Shown piece after piece: positions 55,122 through 64,000 of a stretch of DNA of 64,000 nt (the first letter of the stretch is position 1; each line of letters opens with the position of its first letter). A program made the position numbers and the translations under genes. Under the pieces are notes generated by a model. The model was not told the origin of the DNA. It ran no database searches and worked only from the letters and a program-made list of their open reading frames with translations. Origin of the DNA: Alteromonas confluentis (GTDB lineage: Bacteria > Pseudomonadota > Gammaproteobacteria > Enterobacterales > Alteromonadaceae); NCBI RefSeq assembly GCF_001757105.1, contig NZ_MDHN01000004.1:62001-126000 (forward strand), written 5' to 3'.

Positions 55122-55667
55122 TTATTCTGGAGATTCTGTCCAACCCGCTTCTTCCAGTTTGAGCGTCAGCTCTACCATGGCCCGGGTAAGGTGCTTTTTC
55201 ACCGCTTCCACACTCAAATCCAGCGCGGCGGCGATATCATCCCGGCTCATACCGTCTACCCGCCGCAGAACAAAAACCTCCCGGCGTAATGGCGACATTT
55301 GCGCCAGTACGGTTTCAATAAAAGCCAGTTTGCTTGCGTTGTGATAATGGGTTTCAGGACTGTCGTTGGCGGCTTCGAGTTCTTCATTCTGCCAATCCAC
55401 GGCATTCGGCACGGCTTTACGCTGAAAATCATACAGCACCGACTTCGCCACAGTAATCATATAAGCAAGAGGATTTTCCAGTTCGGCGAAGCGCACGCTT
55501 TTACTGGTGCGCAGCAGAGTTTCCTGCAGCACGTCTTCGGCTACTACCGGATCATTGGTAAGCCCGCGGATAAACGCTTTTAACGCGCTGCGGGACTGAA
55601 CGGCTGCCGGGTCGGTGATGCCCTGCCAGTCAGCCGGAGAGTTGCTTTCGTTCAATGTTGCCTTCAC
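55122..55667 (-). CDS. ECF sigma factor, FecI-like
   Basis: 181 residues. Region 2 is visible in DPVVAEDVLQETLLR and ENPLAYMITVAKSVLYDF, and region 4 in REVFVLRRVDGMSRDDIAAAL. It is the first gene of the sigma-FecR-receptor set, and should direct transcription of the receptor gene when ligand is bound. Confidence 0.9.
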   Translation of the reverse strand: MKATLNESNSPADWQGITDPAAVQSRSALKAFIRGLTNDPVVAEDVLQETLLRTSKSVRFAELENPLAYMITVAKSVLYDFQRKAVPNAVDWQNEELEAANDSPETHYHNASKLAFIETVLAQMSPLRREVFVLRRVDGMSRDDIAAALDLSVEAVKKHLTRAMVELTLKLEEAGWTESPE

Positions 55668-55740
55668 TGCAGAAGATGAGAGATGACAACATTAATGCAG
55701 ATTTATGACAGTGGGATGATACGCAAACAGCAAACTTCAA

Positions 55741-57018
55741 TCATGAGAGCACAATACTCACTTCGCAGCCGTCGGCCGTAAAACGGTGCTGATAGGTCCA
55801 TCCCAGTTTGGCCGTTACTCTTCTCACTAAATCCAACCCAAGCCCGTAACCCAATTCGTTGCCTGTGGTCGGGTCATCGCATTGATCGGTATTGTCTTCA
55901 CGGTTATTGATGGTCAGCGTTTGGCCGGATTGACGAATGCTAACCGTACCACTTTGAGTATGTTGAAATGCGTTGCGAATCAGATTGCCGCACACAATGC
56001 GAAGCGCTGTAGGCGGGATAGAGCAAACTTCATCATCCGTGCTAAGTTCCACCTCTACCTGCTTTCCAGTTAGCAGGTATTGTAAGTCTTGCACCAGTGT
56101 TGACAGCATCTTGCCAGGCTGAATTTCAGAGATAACCAGGTCGTCGTGGTCCTGTCGGCTCAGCCACAGCAGGGTTTCAGTGAGGTCGGTCATGGTGTGT
56201 GAAGCGTGGTCAATGCGTCGTATGGCATTTGCGCCTTTTGATGGCCCCTTTTCTTCGAGCTTATGCAGCAATTCCACACTGGAACGAATCACCGCAATAG
56301 GGGTGCGAAGTTCGTGGCTGGCGTGAGAAACAAACTCTCGTTCCCTCACCAGTCCTTCCCGCACGTGTTGCAGGCTGGAATGGACAATACCCGCCAACTC
56401 ATTGAGCTCCTGGTATTTAAATTCCGGCACAGGTTGCTCCAGAGTGTGTTCGTTTAGCCCCTGGGCCCATAAACGCAATCGCTCCACCGGTTTGGACACG
56501 CTGCGCAGCAGGATCATCAACACACCCGCAAACACCACCAGTACCACCAGCCCTAACAGCATAGACCAGCCCTCGTGGGACAGGATGTATCTAGGCTCAT
56601 CTTCTAATTGCAATGAACCAAACACCTGCGCCACATATCTGTCCGGATGAATGCCTCTACGATCCGCTACTTTTACCACAAACATCGCGCTCGTAGGGCG
56701 GAAAAAAATAAATGAACGTTCCACTTCCTTATACAAGTGAAAAGGGCGAAGCGTGTCGGGGTTAAATTTAGATTTAACGCTTTCGGGCAAATCGTTCCAG
56801 TCGGCAGCAATGATATAGCTCAGCACTTCCTGAGGCTTACCTGGCTCGACCCTGGTCTGTCTGGCTGCATCCACCATAGTGCCGCGCATAACGCCATCCA
56901 TACCGGCAAAAAAATTCATCATTGCGAGTACGCTGAAACCAGAAATGACCACGGTCCCCATTACCAGCAAAGCAATGAGAATATAGCGTCTCAAACTCAG
57001 GCTGAAGCCACGAACCAT
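55741..57018 (-). CDS. Sensor histidine kinase of the RND efflux operon
   Basis: 425 residues with two membrane helices (about 10-35 and 150-172) enclosing a periplasmic sensor region. The phospho-acceptor is in SHASHELRTPIAVIRSS, and the ATPase domain has an N box (CGNLIRNAF) and late GLGLDLV. It lies one base from the response regulator gene and is the last gene of the operon. Confidence 0.92.
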   Translation of the reverse strand: MVRGFSLSLRRYILIALLVMGTVVISGFSVLAMMNFFAGMDGVMRGTMVDAARQTRVEPGKPQEVLSYIIAADWNDLPESVKSKFNPDTLRPFHLYKEVERSFIFFRPTSAMFVVKVADRRGIHPDRYVAQVFGSLQLEDEPRYILSHEGWSMLLGLVVLVVFAGVLMILLRSVSKPVERLRLWAQGLNEHTLEQPVPEFKYQELNELAGIVHSSLQHVREGLVREREFVSHASHELRTPIAVIRSSVELLHKLEEKGPSKGANAIRRIDHASHTMTDLTETLLWLSRQDHDDLVISEIQPGKMLSTLVQDLQYLLTGKQVEVELSTDDEVCSIPPTALRIVCGNLIRNAFQHTQSGTVSIRQSGQTLTINNREDNTDQCDDPTTGNELGYGLGLDLVRRVTAKLGWTYQHRFTADGCEVSIVLS

Positions 57019-57019
57019 G

Positions 57020-57691
57020 TTATTGTGCTCCGGAAACTAATCTAAAACCCACACCGGTAGCGGCTTGTACGTCCAGGCCGCTGTCTTTCCCCAGTGCTTT
57101 TCTCAAGTGGTGAATATGTACCTTCAGACTGTTGGAGTCTGGCCGGTTTTCTCCCCACACTGCCTGAGAAAGCATTTCCCTGGATACCGGCGCAGGGTAA
57201 GCCCGCACCAGTTGTTCAAGAACAACAAACGCGGTGGGGCTCATCTTTATCGGCTCGCCTGCCAACGTAGCCGTTTTTCCGTTCACGTCTACGCAAAGTT
57301 CACCACATCGCAATTGCTTTACCTGCCCGCTTCGTCGCAGTGAAAGCGCCTGCAAACGTGCCACCAGCTCAGCCATAGCGAACGGCTTAACCAGATAATC
57401 ATCGGCACCTTTAGCAAACCCGGCCAGCTTGTCATCTAGCTGGTCCCGTGCGGTGAGCATGATAACCGGGGTATCATTGCCTTTTTCACGCAGCTTTTCG
57501 CATACCGATAAGCCATCCAGTCGGGGCAAATTGATATCCAGAATGACCACGGCATATTCGTTTTCATCCAGAAAATTCAGTGCGGCCACGCCGTTACTGG
57601 CATGGTCACAGTCAAAGTCTTCCAGTGCCAGATAATCAACAATATTCCCGGCTAAATCGAAATCATCTTCAACCAGTAGTAATGTGGTCAT
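57020..57691 (-). CDS. OmpR-family response regulator of the RND operon
   Basis: 223 residues from ATG 57691 (GGAG upstream), overlapping the end of the pump gene by 23 bases. The receiver has LLLVEDDFDLA and phospho-acceptor VILDINLPRLDG, and the winged helix ends LKVHIHHLRKALG. It probably binds the GGGTTAACG direct repeat upstream of the operon and controls its own expression. Confidence 0.92.
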   Translation of the reverse strand: MTTLLLVEDDFDLAGNIVDYLALEDFDCDHASNGVAALNFLDENEYAVVILDINLPRLDGLSVCEKLREKGNDTPVIMLTARDQLDDKLAGFAKGADDYLVKPFAMAELVARLQALSLRRSGQVKQLRCGELCVDVNGKTATLAGEPIKMSPTAFVVLEQLVRAYPAPVSREMLSQAVWGENRPDSNSLKVHIHHLRKALGKDSGLDVQAATGVGFRLVSGAQ

Positions 57692-60600
57692 TGCGGTCTC
57701 CAAACCGTTTTCCAATGGCATGCTTAAGTGACAGCAGACCACGTTTGGCATCTTCGTTAATCAGCACCAGCGCAGGAATAAGCAACAAGGTGATGACGGT
57801 GGCAAACAGAATACCATAACCCAACGATGCCGCCGCAGGGATCAGGAACTGGGCCTGACGTGAGGTTTCACCAAGAATAGGATACAACCCGGCAAAGGTG
57901 GTTACCGATGTCAGCAGAACGGCCCGCAAGCGGCTACTGCAGGACTCGACAATAGCGTCTTGTACACCTTGCCCCATGCGGCGCAGTTCATTGAACCGGG
58001 AAACCAGCAACAATGAGTCATTCACCACTACCCCGCTGAGAGCAAGAATGCCGTTCATTGAAAGCAAGCTCATCATGAGTCCGTTACTCCAATGACCGAG
58101 GATGGCCCCAACGATGCCAAAGGGAATGGCAGTCATGATGATTAGCGGCTGTATGTACGATTTTAATGGAATGGCTAAGAGTGAGTAAATCGCAATCAGC
58201 GCCAGGATGAACACCGTTTCCATAGAGCTCTGGGTTTCTTCTTGTTGCTCGGCTTCACCGGCGAAGTGGATTTCAAGATCGGCATACTGACGCTCAAGCT
58301 TCGCCGCCAAACCTTCATTCAGCTGTTGCACAAGTTCTGTAGACGTGACCTTATCGCTAACGACCGATGCAGAGACAGTAAGTGCTCGCAAACCGTCAAT
58401 GCGGGTAATTTGTTTCTGTTGGCTATCTGGAATGATTCTGGCGACCACATCCAGTGGAACCACTGTGCCATCGTCCAAACGCACACGGGCGTTAAGAATA
58501 TCTGCGGGGTTAGAACGATCAGCTTCCGGGTAACGTACCCGCACTTTCACTTCGTTCTTGTCGCGCAGATAACGCTGAACAATTTCACCACCGAATGCCC
58601 GCAGTAATTGCTGTGAAAGGCTTTTGGTATCCATACCCAGCGCGCGGCCCTGGGGCGTTAGTTCAAAGCGCAGCATGGCTTCACCGGGTGTGAGTGAACT
58701 TTCCACACTGTGAACCCCCTCGATACTGGCCAGTTCTTCACGGAAAGCCGCTTCAGCCGCGTTTAGGGTGTCGTTACTGATACTTTTAAGCTCAACCTGG
58801 AAGGCGCTTACCATCTCGCGGCGGGATTGAATTTTAAGTTGCTTCACCCCTTCCGGGTTCCCTGCCAGTTCACGCCACTTACTTGCCAGTTCGTCCAGCG
58901 TGTAGGGCTTGTCCTCTGAAAGAAACACGGTCAGGCTGCCACTTTGGTCACCAGAGGCGGTAACCTGCAAGTTACCAATGCCCGAACCTTCAAGACCATG
59001 TTTTTCCATCAAAAAGGCGTCGGCCTGATTAAGGGTATTTTCAAGGCGGGTAAGGTTTTTCTCATTCTGACCATAACTGGCATCGCTCTGTAAGGTCATG
59101 GTGGCGGATACCGTGTCTCCCGGCATACTGGGGAAAAAGCCAACCCGCACAATACCGTTCAGAGGCATGCCAATCACCAGAATAAACAGGGCAATGAACA
59201 GCATTACCGAGGCGTAGCGATACTGAATCGCTTTTTTCAACGCAGGCTGATACATGCGCTCGTTGAAGAAAGACAGTCCCCGATCAGCACCGCGCTGCAC
59301 TTTACCCCACAAGTCAGCAATGCCTTTTTTCGGCTTTCTGTGTGTGGGCAAATGTGCAAGGTGAGCCGGTAGAATGAGCTTAGATTCAACCACCGACAGC
59401 AACAGACAAATTGTGACAATCATGCCGAACTGAGAGTACAGTTTCCCTAATCCGCCTTCCACGTTCGACAGCGCAAAGAATGTCGCAACCGTGGTTAACA
59501 CACCAAACAAGGTAGGCACGGCAACCCGTAACGTGCCTTTAATCGTGTTGCTCAATGTATCGCCGTATTTCTGCCGGGTTGAGTATACGCTCTCCCCCAC
59601 CACTACGGCGTCATCCACCACAATCCCCAGGGCCATTATGAAACCAAACGTAGTCATTTCATTAATGGTCATTCCCGCGAAGTCATCGGTCATAAAGAAC
59701 AGCGTGCCGAAGAAGATAAACGGCAAGCCTGCCGCAACCCAGAACGCCACGCGTAAGTTCAGGAATATTGCCAGTGTAATGAACACCAGAATAATGCCCG
59801 ACATGGCATTTTTAGTGAGCAGAGAAAGGCGGTCGGTGATCATAGAGCTGCTGTCGTACCAGGTTTCCAGCTCGACACCTTCAGGCAGTAAATCGTGCTC
59901 GTGCCAGTCGGCAACGACCTGCTTCGCCTGTTCAACCATGTTGACCACGTCACCGTTTTCGTCCATCACGATCTCGATACCGTAGCCGTTTACGCCGTTA
60001 TAACGGGCCAGCGAATAGCTATCGTCGGCAAACATATCGGTGACTTTGGCTACATCGCCCACGGTAAGATAGGTGCCGTTGTCATTGGCTACCAGCGGAA
60101 TACTGGCAAAGTCTTCGGCATAATAGGCTTGCTCGGAGGCCTTCAGTCGGATGACTTTTTCTTTATTCCGCAGGCTAGTGGTAAGGGCGGTGGCCGACTC
60201 CTGATTAATTGCATCAGCAATGTCGGACATGGTGATCCCATAAGCCTGCAACTTCGCCTCATCGATTTCGATGGACATCATCGGGTCGATAAAATTAGGC
60301 GTGCTGACTTCACGAATACCGTCTTTGGCCAGTAATTCTCGTTCCAGGCGCTCGCCCAGTTGTTGCAGGGTGGCGCGGTCGGTATCGCCATACAATTCAA
60401 CCCAGATCACATGCTCCTGACGACGCCCTTTAGAAATCACCGCTTTTTCAGCATCTGACGGGAAGTTGTAGATACTGTCGACTTTGGTTTTTACATCGGT
60501 AAGCAGCGTATCGAGGTCGTAGTCACTTTCCTTCTCAACTTGCACATTGGCGCCGCTGGCAGACGAGGTAGACGTGATCCGCTTGATACCTGGCACAGAT

Positions 60601-60830
60601 TCAAGCGCATTCTCGATATTAATCGCAATGCCCTCTTCCGCCTGCTCGGCATCACCACTGTCGTAGGTCATGGACACAGTAATAAAACGAGGGTCCATGC
60701 TTGGGAACGCCTCTTTACGGATATCGCTCAACGACGCAATGCCCACCACAATCATTGTCAGCATTAGTAGGTTCGCGGCAACCGGGTTACGGGCAAACCA
60801 GCCAATGATACCGCCGTTATTATTGTCCAT
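57669..60830 (-). CDS. RND efflux pump, inner membrane protein
   Basis: 1053 residues, normal for the family. The start NPVAANLLMLTMIVVG is the first membrane helix; the proton-relay aspartates are in GIVVDDAVVVGESV; two large periplasmic halves and twelve helices are evident. It is the drug/proton antiporter of a tripartite system with the two genes before it. The substrate is not shown by sequence. Overlaps the fusion-protein gene by 11 bases. Confidence 0.93.
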   Translation of the reverse strand: MDNNNGGIIGWFARNPVAANLLMLTMIVVGIASLSDIRKEAFPSMDPRFITVSMTYDSGDAEQAEEGIAINIENALESVPGIKRITSTSSASGANVQVEKESDYDLDTLLTDVKTKVDSIYNFPSDAEKAVISKGRRQEHVIWVELYGDTDRATLQQLGERLERELLAKDGIREVSTPNFIDPMMSIEIDEAKLQAYGITMSDIADAINQESATALTTSLRNKEKVIRLKASEQAYYAEDFASIPLVANDNGTYLTVGDVAKVTDMFADDSYSLARYNGVNGYGIEIVMDENGDVVNMVEQAKQVVADWHEHDLLPEGVELETWYDSSSMITDRLSLLTKNAMSGIILVFITLAIFLNLRVAFWVAAGLPFIFFGTLFFMTDDFAGMTINEMTTFGFIMALGIVVDDAVVVGESVYSTRQKYGDTLSNTIKGTLRVAVPTLFGVLTTVATFFALSNVEGGLGKLYSQFGMIVTICLLLSVVESKLILPAHLAHLPTHRKPKKGIADLWGKVQRGADRGLSFFNERMYQPALKKAIQYRYASVMLFIALFILVIGMPLNGIVRVGFFPSMPGDTVSATMTLQSDASYGQNEKNLTRLENTLNQADAFLMEKHGLEGSGIGNLQVTASGDQSGSLTVFLSEDKPYTLDELASKWRELAGNPEGVKQLKIQSRREMVSAFQVELKSISNDTLNAAEAAFREELASIEGVHSVESSLTPGEAMLRFELTPQGRALGMDTKSLSQQLLRAFGGEIVQRYLRDKNEVKVRVRYPEADRSNPADILNARVRLDDGTVVPLDVVARIIPDSQQKQITRIDGLRALTVSASVVSDKVTSTELVQQLNEGLAAKLERQYADLEIHFAGEAEQQEETQSSMETVFILALIAIYSLLAIPLKSYIQPLIIMTAIPFGIVGAILGHWSNGLMMSLLSMNGILALSGVVVNDSLLLVSRFNELRRMGQGVQDAIVESCSSRLRAVLLTSVTTFAGLYPILGETSRQAQFLIPAAASLGYGILFATVITLLLIPALVLINEDAKRGLLSLKHAIGKRFGDRNDHITTG

Positions 60831-62091
60831 CAGAGGTCTCCGATACCGGCAGTACTTTTGTATTCACCAGGTAACTGTTGAGCGGGCGCACGACAATTTT
60901 CGCCATATCCATGCCTTCCACCGGGGTGATAAAGGCGTGACCGCCTTCCATAAACAGTACTGACGGGGTAAATTTATCCAGCGTGTTATTATCGGTGACG
61001 AACCAGACTTCCTGCTTCTGCGAAATCGCCGTAGATGGAATTTGCCACACGTTATCCCACACGCGACCAGTGATTTTCGCCACCACATAAGTGCCGAAAT
61101 AAAGCGGTGTAGATTGCTCAAGAGGTTTAGCCACGCGCACAACGGCACTACGCTGGCGCGACGTGGTATCGAGGTGTTGCTCCACACGTTCAACCACACC
61201 CTGCCACTGAGTAAGTCCGTCCATGTCGGTGAGTGTTACCGGCCACTGCTGCTGTTTAAGCGAGCTTGCAGGCGGCAGGTTGTTCCACTGACTGGCAGAA
61301 AGCGGCACAGAGATTTCGGCGATATCCGTGGCGTACAAGCCAGCGACTTCAGCACCGGACTGAACAAAACTGCCAGGCTGAATACTTCTGCTCACCACCA
61401 CACTGTTAAACGGAGATGTAATTTCCGTATAAGCCAGGTCGCGCTTGGCCTGCGTCAAGGCTTCACTGGCTTGCTTTACCGCTGCCTCTGCGGCGGCCAG
61501 TTGCGGCTCGCGCAGCACCAGCGCAGAGGAGGGTTCGCCATCCAAACCCGAACGCTGCCATTCAGACAGTGCCTGCTTGCCTTGTAACCGCTCTTCTTCC
61601 AGGGCAACTTTTGCCTCTTCCAGCGCGGCACTGGCTGCAGCAACCGCTTGTTTGTAGTCGGTATCGTCGATGGTTGCCAGGGTGTCGCCTTCACTGAACT
61701 GTACGCCGGTTTCAAAATTATCAGCCAGTGACTGAATACGCCCTGCTACTTGCGCAGATAAAGTAAGATTGAATTGGGGATTCACCTGACCATAACCTTC
61801 CACATTGGCCTGATGCGAGCGGCTTACCACATTCACCACACCCACCTCAGGTACGGTTGCTTCCTGTGCGCCCATACTTGGACGAGAAGGTGTTGCTTCA
61901 CGAGAAGGCGTTGCTGCACGTTCGGGATTTTGTGAACCCGGCTCAGCGTTCGGCTGGGAAGATTCGGGTTTACCGCCAGGGGCAGACGGTGGTCCTGGCG
62001 GCTGCGACGAGCCACCTACCACTTGTAACGACAGGAAAATCACCGCTGCCGCAGCAAGGGTGACAATTATAGTTTTACGTTTCTGACTCAT
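60820..62091 (-). CDS. RND membrane fusion protein
   Basis: 423 residues. One membrane anchor (about 7-25) is followed by an unusual proline/serine-rich linker with a repeated ATPSR unit (about 28-72), then the barrel-sandwich and long alpha-hairpin (KQAVAAASAALEEAKVALEEE) and the QPGSFVQSGAEV lipoyl half. It links the pump and the outer membrane factor. Its start overlaps the stop of the outer membrane gene by four bases. Confidence 0.92.
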   Translation of the reverse strand: MSQKRKTIIVTLAAAAVIFLSLQVVGGSSQPPGPPSAPGGKPESSQPNAEPGSQNPERAATPSREATPSRPSMGAQEATVPEVGVVNVVSRSHQANVEGYGQVNPQFNLTLSAQVAGRIQSLADNFETGVQFSEGDTLATIDDTDYKQAVAAASAALEEAKVALEEERLQGKQALSEWQRSGLDGEPSSALVLREPQLAAAEAAVKQASEALTQAKRDLAYTEITSPFNSVVVSRSIQPGSFVQSGAEVAGLYATDIAEISVPLSASQWNNLPPASSLKQQQWPVTLTDMDGLTQWQGVVERVEQHLDTTSRQRSAVVRVAKPLEQSTPLYFGTYVVAKITGRVWDNVWQIPSTAISQKQEVWFVTDNNTLDKFTPSVLFMEGGHAFITPVEGMDMAKIVVRPLNSYLVNTKVLPVSETSDGQ

Positions 62092-63449
62092 GACGATACT
62101 CCAAGGCCCAGCGCCAGGCCCAGGTCAATGCGGTTTGATAATTGATTGCGTTGCAGTTGTACCAACTGCGCTTCCAGCGAATAGGTGGTTTGGGTGACCG
62201 AGAGGTAATCGAGTATGTCGCTCAAACCCTGACGGTACTGGCTGGTGTAGTTGTCCAGGCTACGTCTGGCGTTCTGATACGCCTGACGGGTGTGCTGTTG
62301 CTGGCGCTGGTAGGTTGTTTCCAAATCCAGTGCCGATTGCACTTCCTGCACGGCAGTCAGCAAGGTTTGTTGATAACCCCACCAACTGTTCAGGGTATCC
62401 AGTTCTGCCAGTTTGATATTGGCTCGCAGTTCACCACCTTGAAAGAGTGGCGCAGTTACACTGCTTAATAGACTCCATACCGGATCTTTAAACAATGCCA
62501 GCGCTGGCGAGCCGCCACTGTCACTGAGTGAACCGGAAATGCTTAACGAAGGAAGCAGTTGTTTATACGCGACTTTCTCAGAGGACTCATTCGCTTTTAT
62601 CTGAAAATACGCCGCCATTAGGTCCGGCCGGCGGGCCAAATCCTGTTCGGGCATGGTTGCCAGTGGCAATATCACTTCCGGGAACTGACTGGCATCACTA
62701 ATATCGCTTAGCGACATATCGGTTCTGCCCAGCAACACCGCCAGTGAACGTCGTGAATTCGCCAGATTGTATTCGTATTCTGCAATATTTGCGCGAGAAG
62801 TCGCGCTGCTGGTACGTGCGGTGTCTAAATCGCTCAGGGTGCCGAGACCAGCCCGGTAGCGCGCTAGAATCACACTTTCACTGTTTTCCAGGGTGGCGAG
62901 ATTTCTTCGCTCGATTTCCAACACCTTTTGCTGTGTTATTACATCAAGGTAGGCCTGCATCACGCTGGCTGCTAATGTCGCTTGCGCCGACTGTAGTGCG
63001 GCAGCATTACTCTGAGAAGTGAATTCAGCCGCACTCACACTGTTTCCAATGCGATTCCACACATCGAGTTCCCAGCTTACATTCAGTGCAGCGCTATACA
63101 CGTTTTCCCCATTCTCAGATTTTGAACCCGACAATGAGGTTGATGCCTGCGGCAGTCGGGATGCGTTTGCCGAGGTTTCTCGCACCCGGGATTGCTTCAA
63201 GGTGATCAGCGTTTGTTGTAATCCGGGGTTATGTTGTAAGGCTTCATCGATTAGACGCTGCACTTGTGCAACCGGCATTAATTCGACAAGACTGGTTGTT
63301 CTTTTGGCATTCGACTGCTCGAGGCTCCAGCTTTCACCCGTGTATAGGCTTTCCAATGCCTGCTCACTGTAGTGGGTTTCGGATTGACTGGCGCACCCGC
63401 TTATAAGGCAACTGATGCCGATTGCCAGCATCGACAGTTTGACGTTCAT
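62088..63449 (-). CDS. RND outer membrane factor lipoprotein (NodT family)
   Basis: 453 residues. The lipobox is LISGC, and the two repeats of the TolC-like coiled-coil barrel are visible (VQRLIDEALQHNPGLQQT; EVQSALDLETTYQRQQQH). It is the exit duct of the efflux system and the first gene of the five-gene operon. Confidence 0.92.
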   Translation of the reverse strand: MNVKLSMLAIGISCLISGCASQSETHYSEQALESLYTGESWSLEQSNAKRTTSLVELMPVAQVQRLIDEALQHNPGLQQTLITLKQSRVRETSANASRLPQASTSLSGSKSENGENVYSAALNVSWELDVWNRIGNSVSAAEFTSQSNAAALQSAQATLAASVMQAYLDVITQQKVLEIERRNLATLENSESVILARYRAGLGTLSDLDTARTSSATSRANIAEYEYNLANSRRSLAVLLGRTDMSLSDISDASQFPEVILPLATMPEQDLARRPDLMAAYFQIKANESSEKVAYKQLLPSLSISGSLSDSGGSPALALFKDPVWSLLSSVTAPLFQGGELRANIKLAELDTLNSWWGYQQTLLTAVQEVQSALDLETTYQRQQQHTRQAYQNARRSLDNYTSQYRQGLSDILDYLSVTQTTYSLEAQLVQLQRNQLSNRIDLGLALGLGVSS

Positions 63450-63493
63450 GACGCATCTCTTATTACTCTGATGATCTCAGAATACCGCGGTGA

Positions 63494-63513
63494 GGGTTAA
63501 CGACGGGTTAACG
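63494..63513 (-). promoter_or_regulatory. Direct repeat for an OmpR-type regulator
   Basis: GGGTTAACG occurs twice with an 11-base period, 45-64 bases upstream of the first gene of the RND operon. Head-to-tail half-sites one helical turn apart are the pattern bound by OmpR/PhoB-family dimers, and this operon encodes one. Confidence 0.65.
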
Positions 63514-63591
63514 CGCAAAATTGAAACGTGAAAAGTGAAACGCTAAAAAACGAAATAAAGCGGAAGGTAGACGCTCCCCCCTTTCCCAATC

Positions 63592-63618
63592 ACAGGCGCA
63601 ATGGCACCTGTGATGTGG
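63592..63618. repeat. Inverted repeat before the last gene
   Basis: ATCACAGG and CCTGTGAT enclose a 10-base centre. It lies just after the end of the leftward small gene at 63664, without a T-run. It may be a weak terminator or an operator. Confidence 0.4.
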
Positions 63619-63663
63619 AAAAACAGGAGCGACAGATTTTATATGGGCTAATTTATTGCGCTA

Positions 63664-63969
63664 TCAGGTCCAGGGGATGAGTCCGATTACACCATTGATG
63701 AACAGATAGATAACCACAACCACCTGTAAAACCAAATAGAAGCCAACAAAGCCCCGGAGCCAGCGGGACGTGTCTTTGCCACGATATTTGAACCGCACAC
63801 CACAGGCATACAGGGTGACAGCGGCAAATACCACAGACATCACGGTGATCCCTATCGACACAAATCCGGGTGCAGAAAGCTGACCAAAGGGGTCGCCCAA
63901 ACCAACTGCGAGCAACGCCACGAAAGCCACCGCTGATAGCATAGACAACGACATCCACTTACGAAGCAT
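63664..63969 (-). CDS. Small membrane protein of unknown function
   Basis: 101 residues with three hydrophobic segments (about 8-28, 33-55 and 72-95) and a basic middle loop (RFKYRGKDTSRWLR). I do not recognise a family. It stands alone between the RND operon and the right edge. Confidence 0.6.
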   Translation of the reverse strand: MLRKWMSLSMLSAVAFVALLAVGLGDPFGQLSAPGFVSIGITVMSVVFAAVTLYACGVRFKYRGKDTSRWLRGFVGFYLVLQVVVVIYLFINGVIGLIPWT

Positions 63970-64000
63970 GATGCCAGCGCGCGCTGTAATTTTGCCTCTG

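Noticed and set aside
57669..57751. Longer start for the response regulator at 57751
   Set aside because: The extra residues lie inside the pump gene and precede the conserved receiver start; ATG 57691 has a ribosome site.

Overview
The window looks like chromosome from a marine, heterotrophic gammaproteobacterium of the Alteromonadales type (Alteromonas or a close relative). Moderate GC, four large TonB-dependent receptors, a bacteriophytochrome, ArgP/ArgO, ArfB, type II NADH dehydrogenase and a PEP-CTERM protein all fit; the genus is inference. I see no rRNA, tRNA, CRISPR array, transposase or prophage.

Region 1 (1-17 kb) is mixed housekeeping and accessory DNA: the start of a gene leaving the left edge, a glutaredoxin-MauE fusion, a bacteriophytochrome hybrid kinase, a GlxA-type regulator, a small superinfection-immunity-like protein, a non-coding stretch with a sigma-54 promoter and a candidate GGA-rich small RNA, a frameshifted siderophore-interacting protein, an MbcA-like orphan antitoxin, a CBS protein, a TonB receptor with a poly-aspartate loop behind three palindromic operators, a DUF2608 lipoprotein, arfB, argP/argO, yqhA, a broken DUF533 gene and ndh.

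Region 2 (17.4-41 kb) is the core of the window: a quinoprotein alcohol-oxidation locus. It holds a TonB receptor, a porin with a frameshift caused by a 7-bp repeat, an ExaC-type aldehyde dehydrogenase, a NitT/TauT-like ABC importer, a FIST protein, an ErcS-like hybrid kinase, a LuxR-type response regulator, the Ped-type ABC exporter with its beta-propeller and substrate-binding partners, cytochrome c550, a second periplasmic binding protein, a PQQ alcohol dehydrogenase with the Asp-x-Asp signature of lanthanide-dependent enzymes, and a NosR-like membrane flavo-iron-sulfur protein. The likely flow is: alcohol enters by the porin, is oxidised in the periplasm by the PQQ enzyme with electrons going to cytochrome c550, and the aldehyde is oxidised by ExaC; the FIST/kinase/regulator set probably controls transcription. 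No PQQ synthesis genes are present. A PEP-CTERM protein with its own sigma-54 promoter follows.

Region 3 (41-55.7 kb) has an alpha/beta hydrolase, a NYN nuclease, a LysR/MFS divergent pair, and a group that looks like phosphorus or phospholipid scavenging: a metallophosphoesterase lipoprotein, a PI-PLC-like phosphodiesterase, a TonB receptor, and a convergent paralogous TonB receptor with its own FecR and ECF sigma factor.

Region 4 (55.7-63.5 kb) is a five-gene operon on the minus strand: outer membrane factor, membrane fusion protein, RND pump, response regulator and histidine kinase, with adjacent genes overlapping or nearly touching. A direct repeat typical of an OmpR-family binding site lies just upstream. 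A small membrane protein closes the window.
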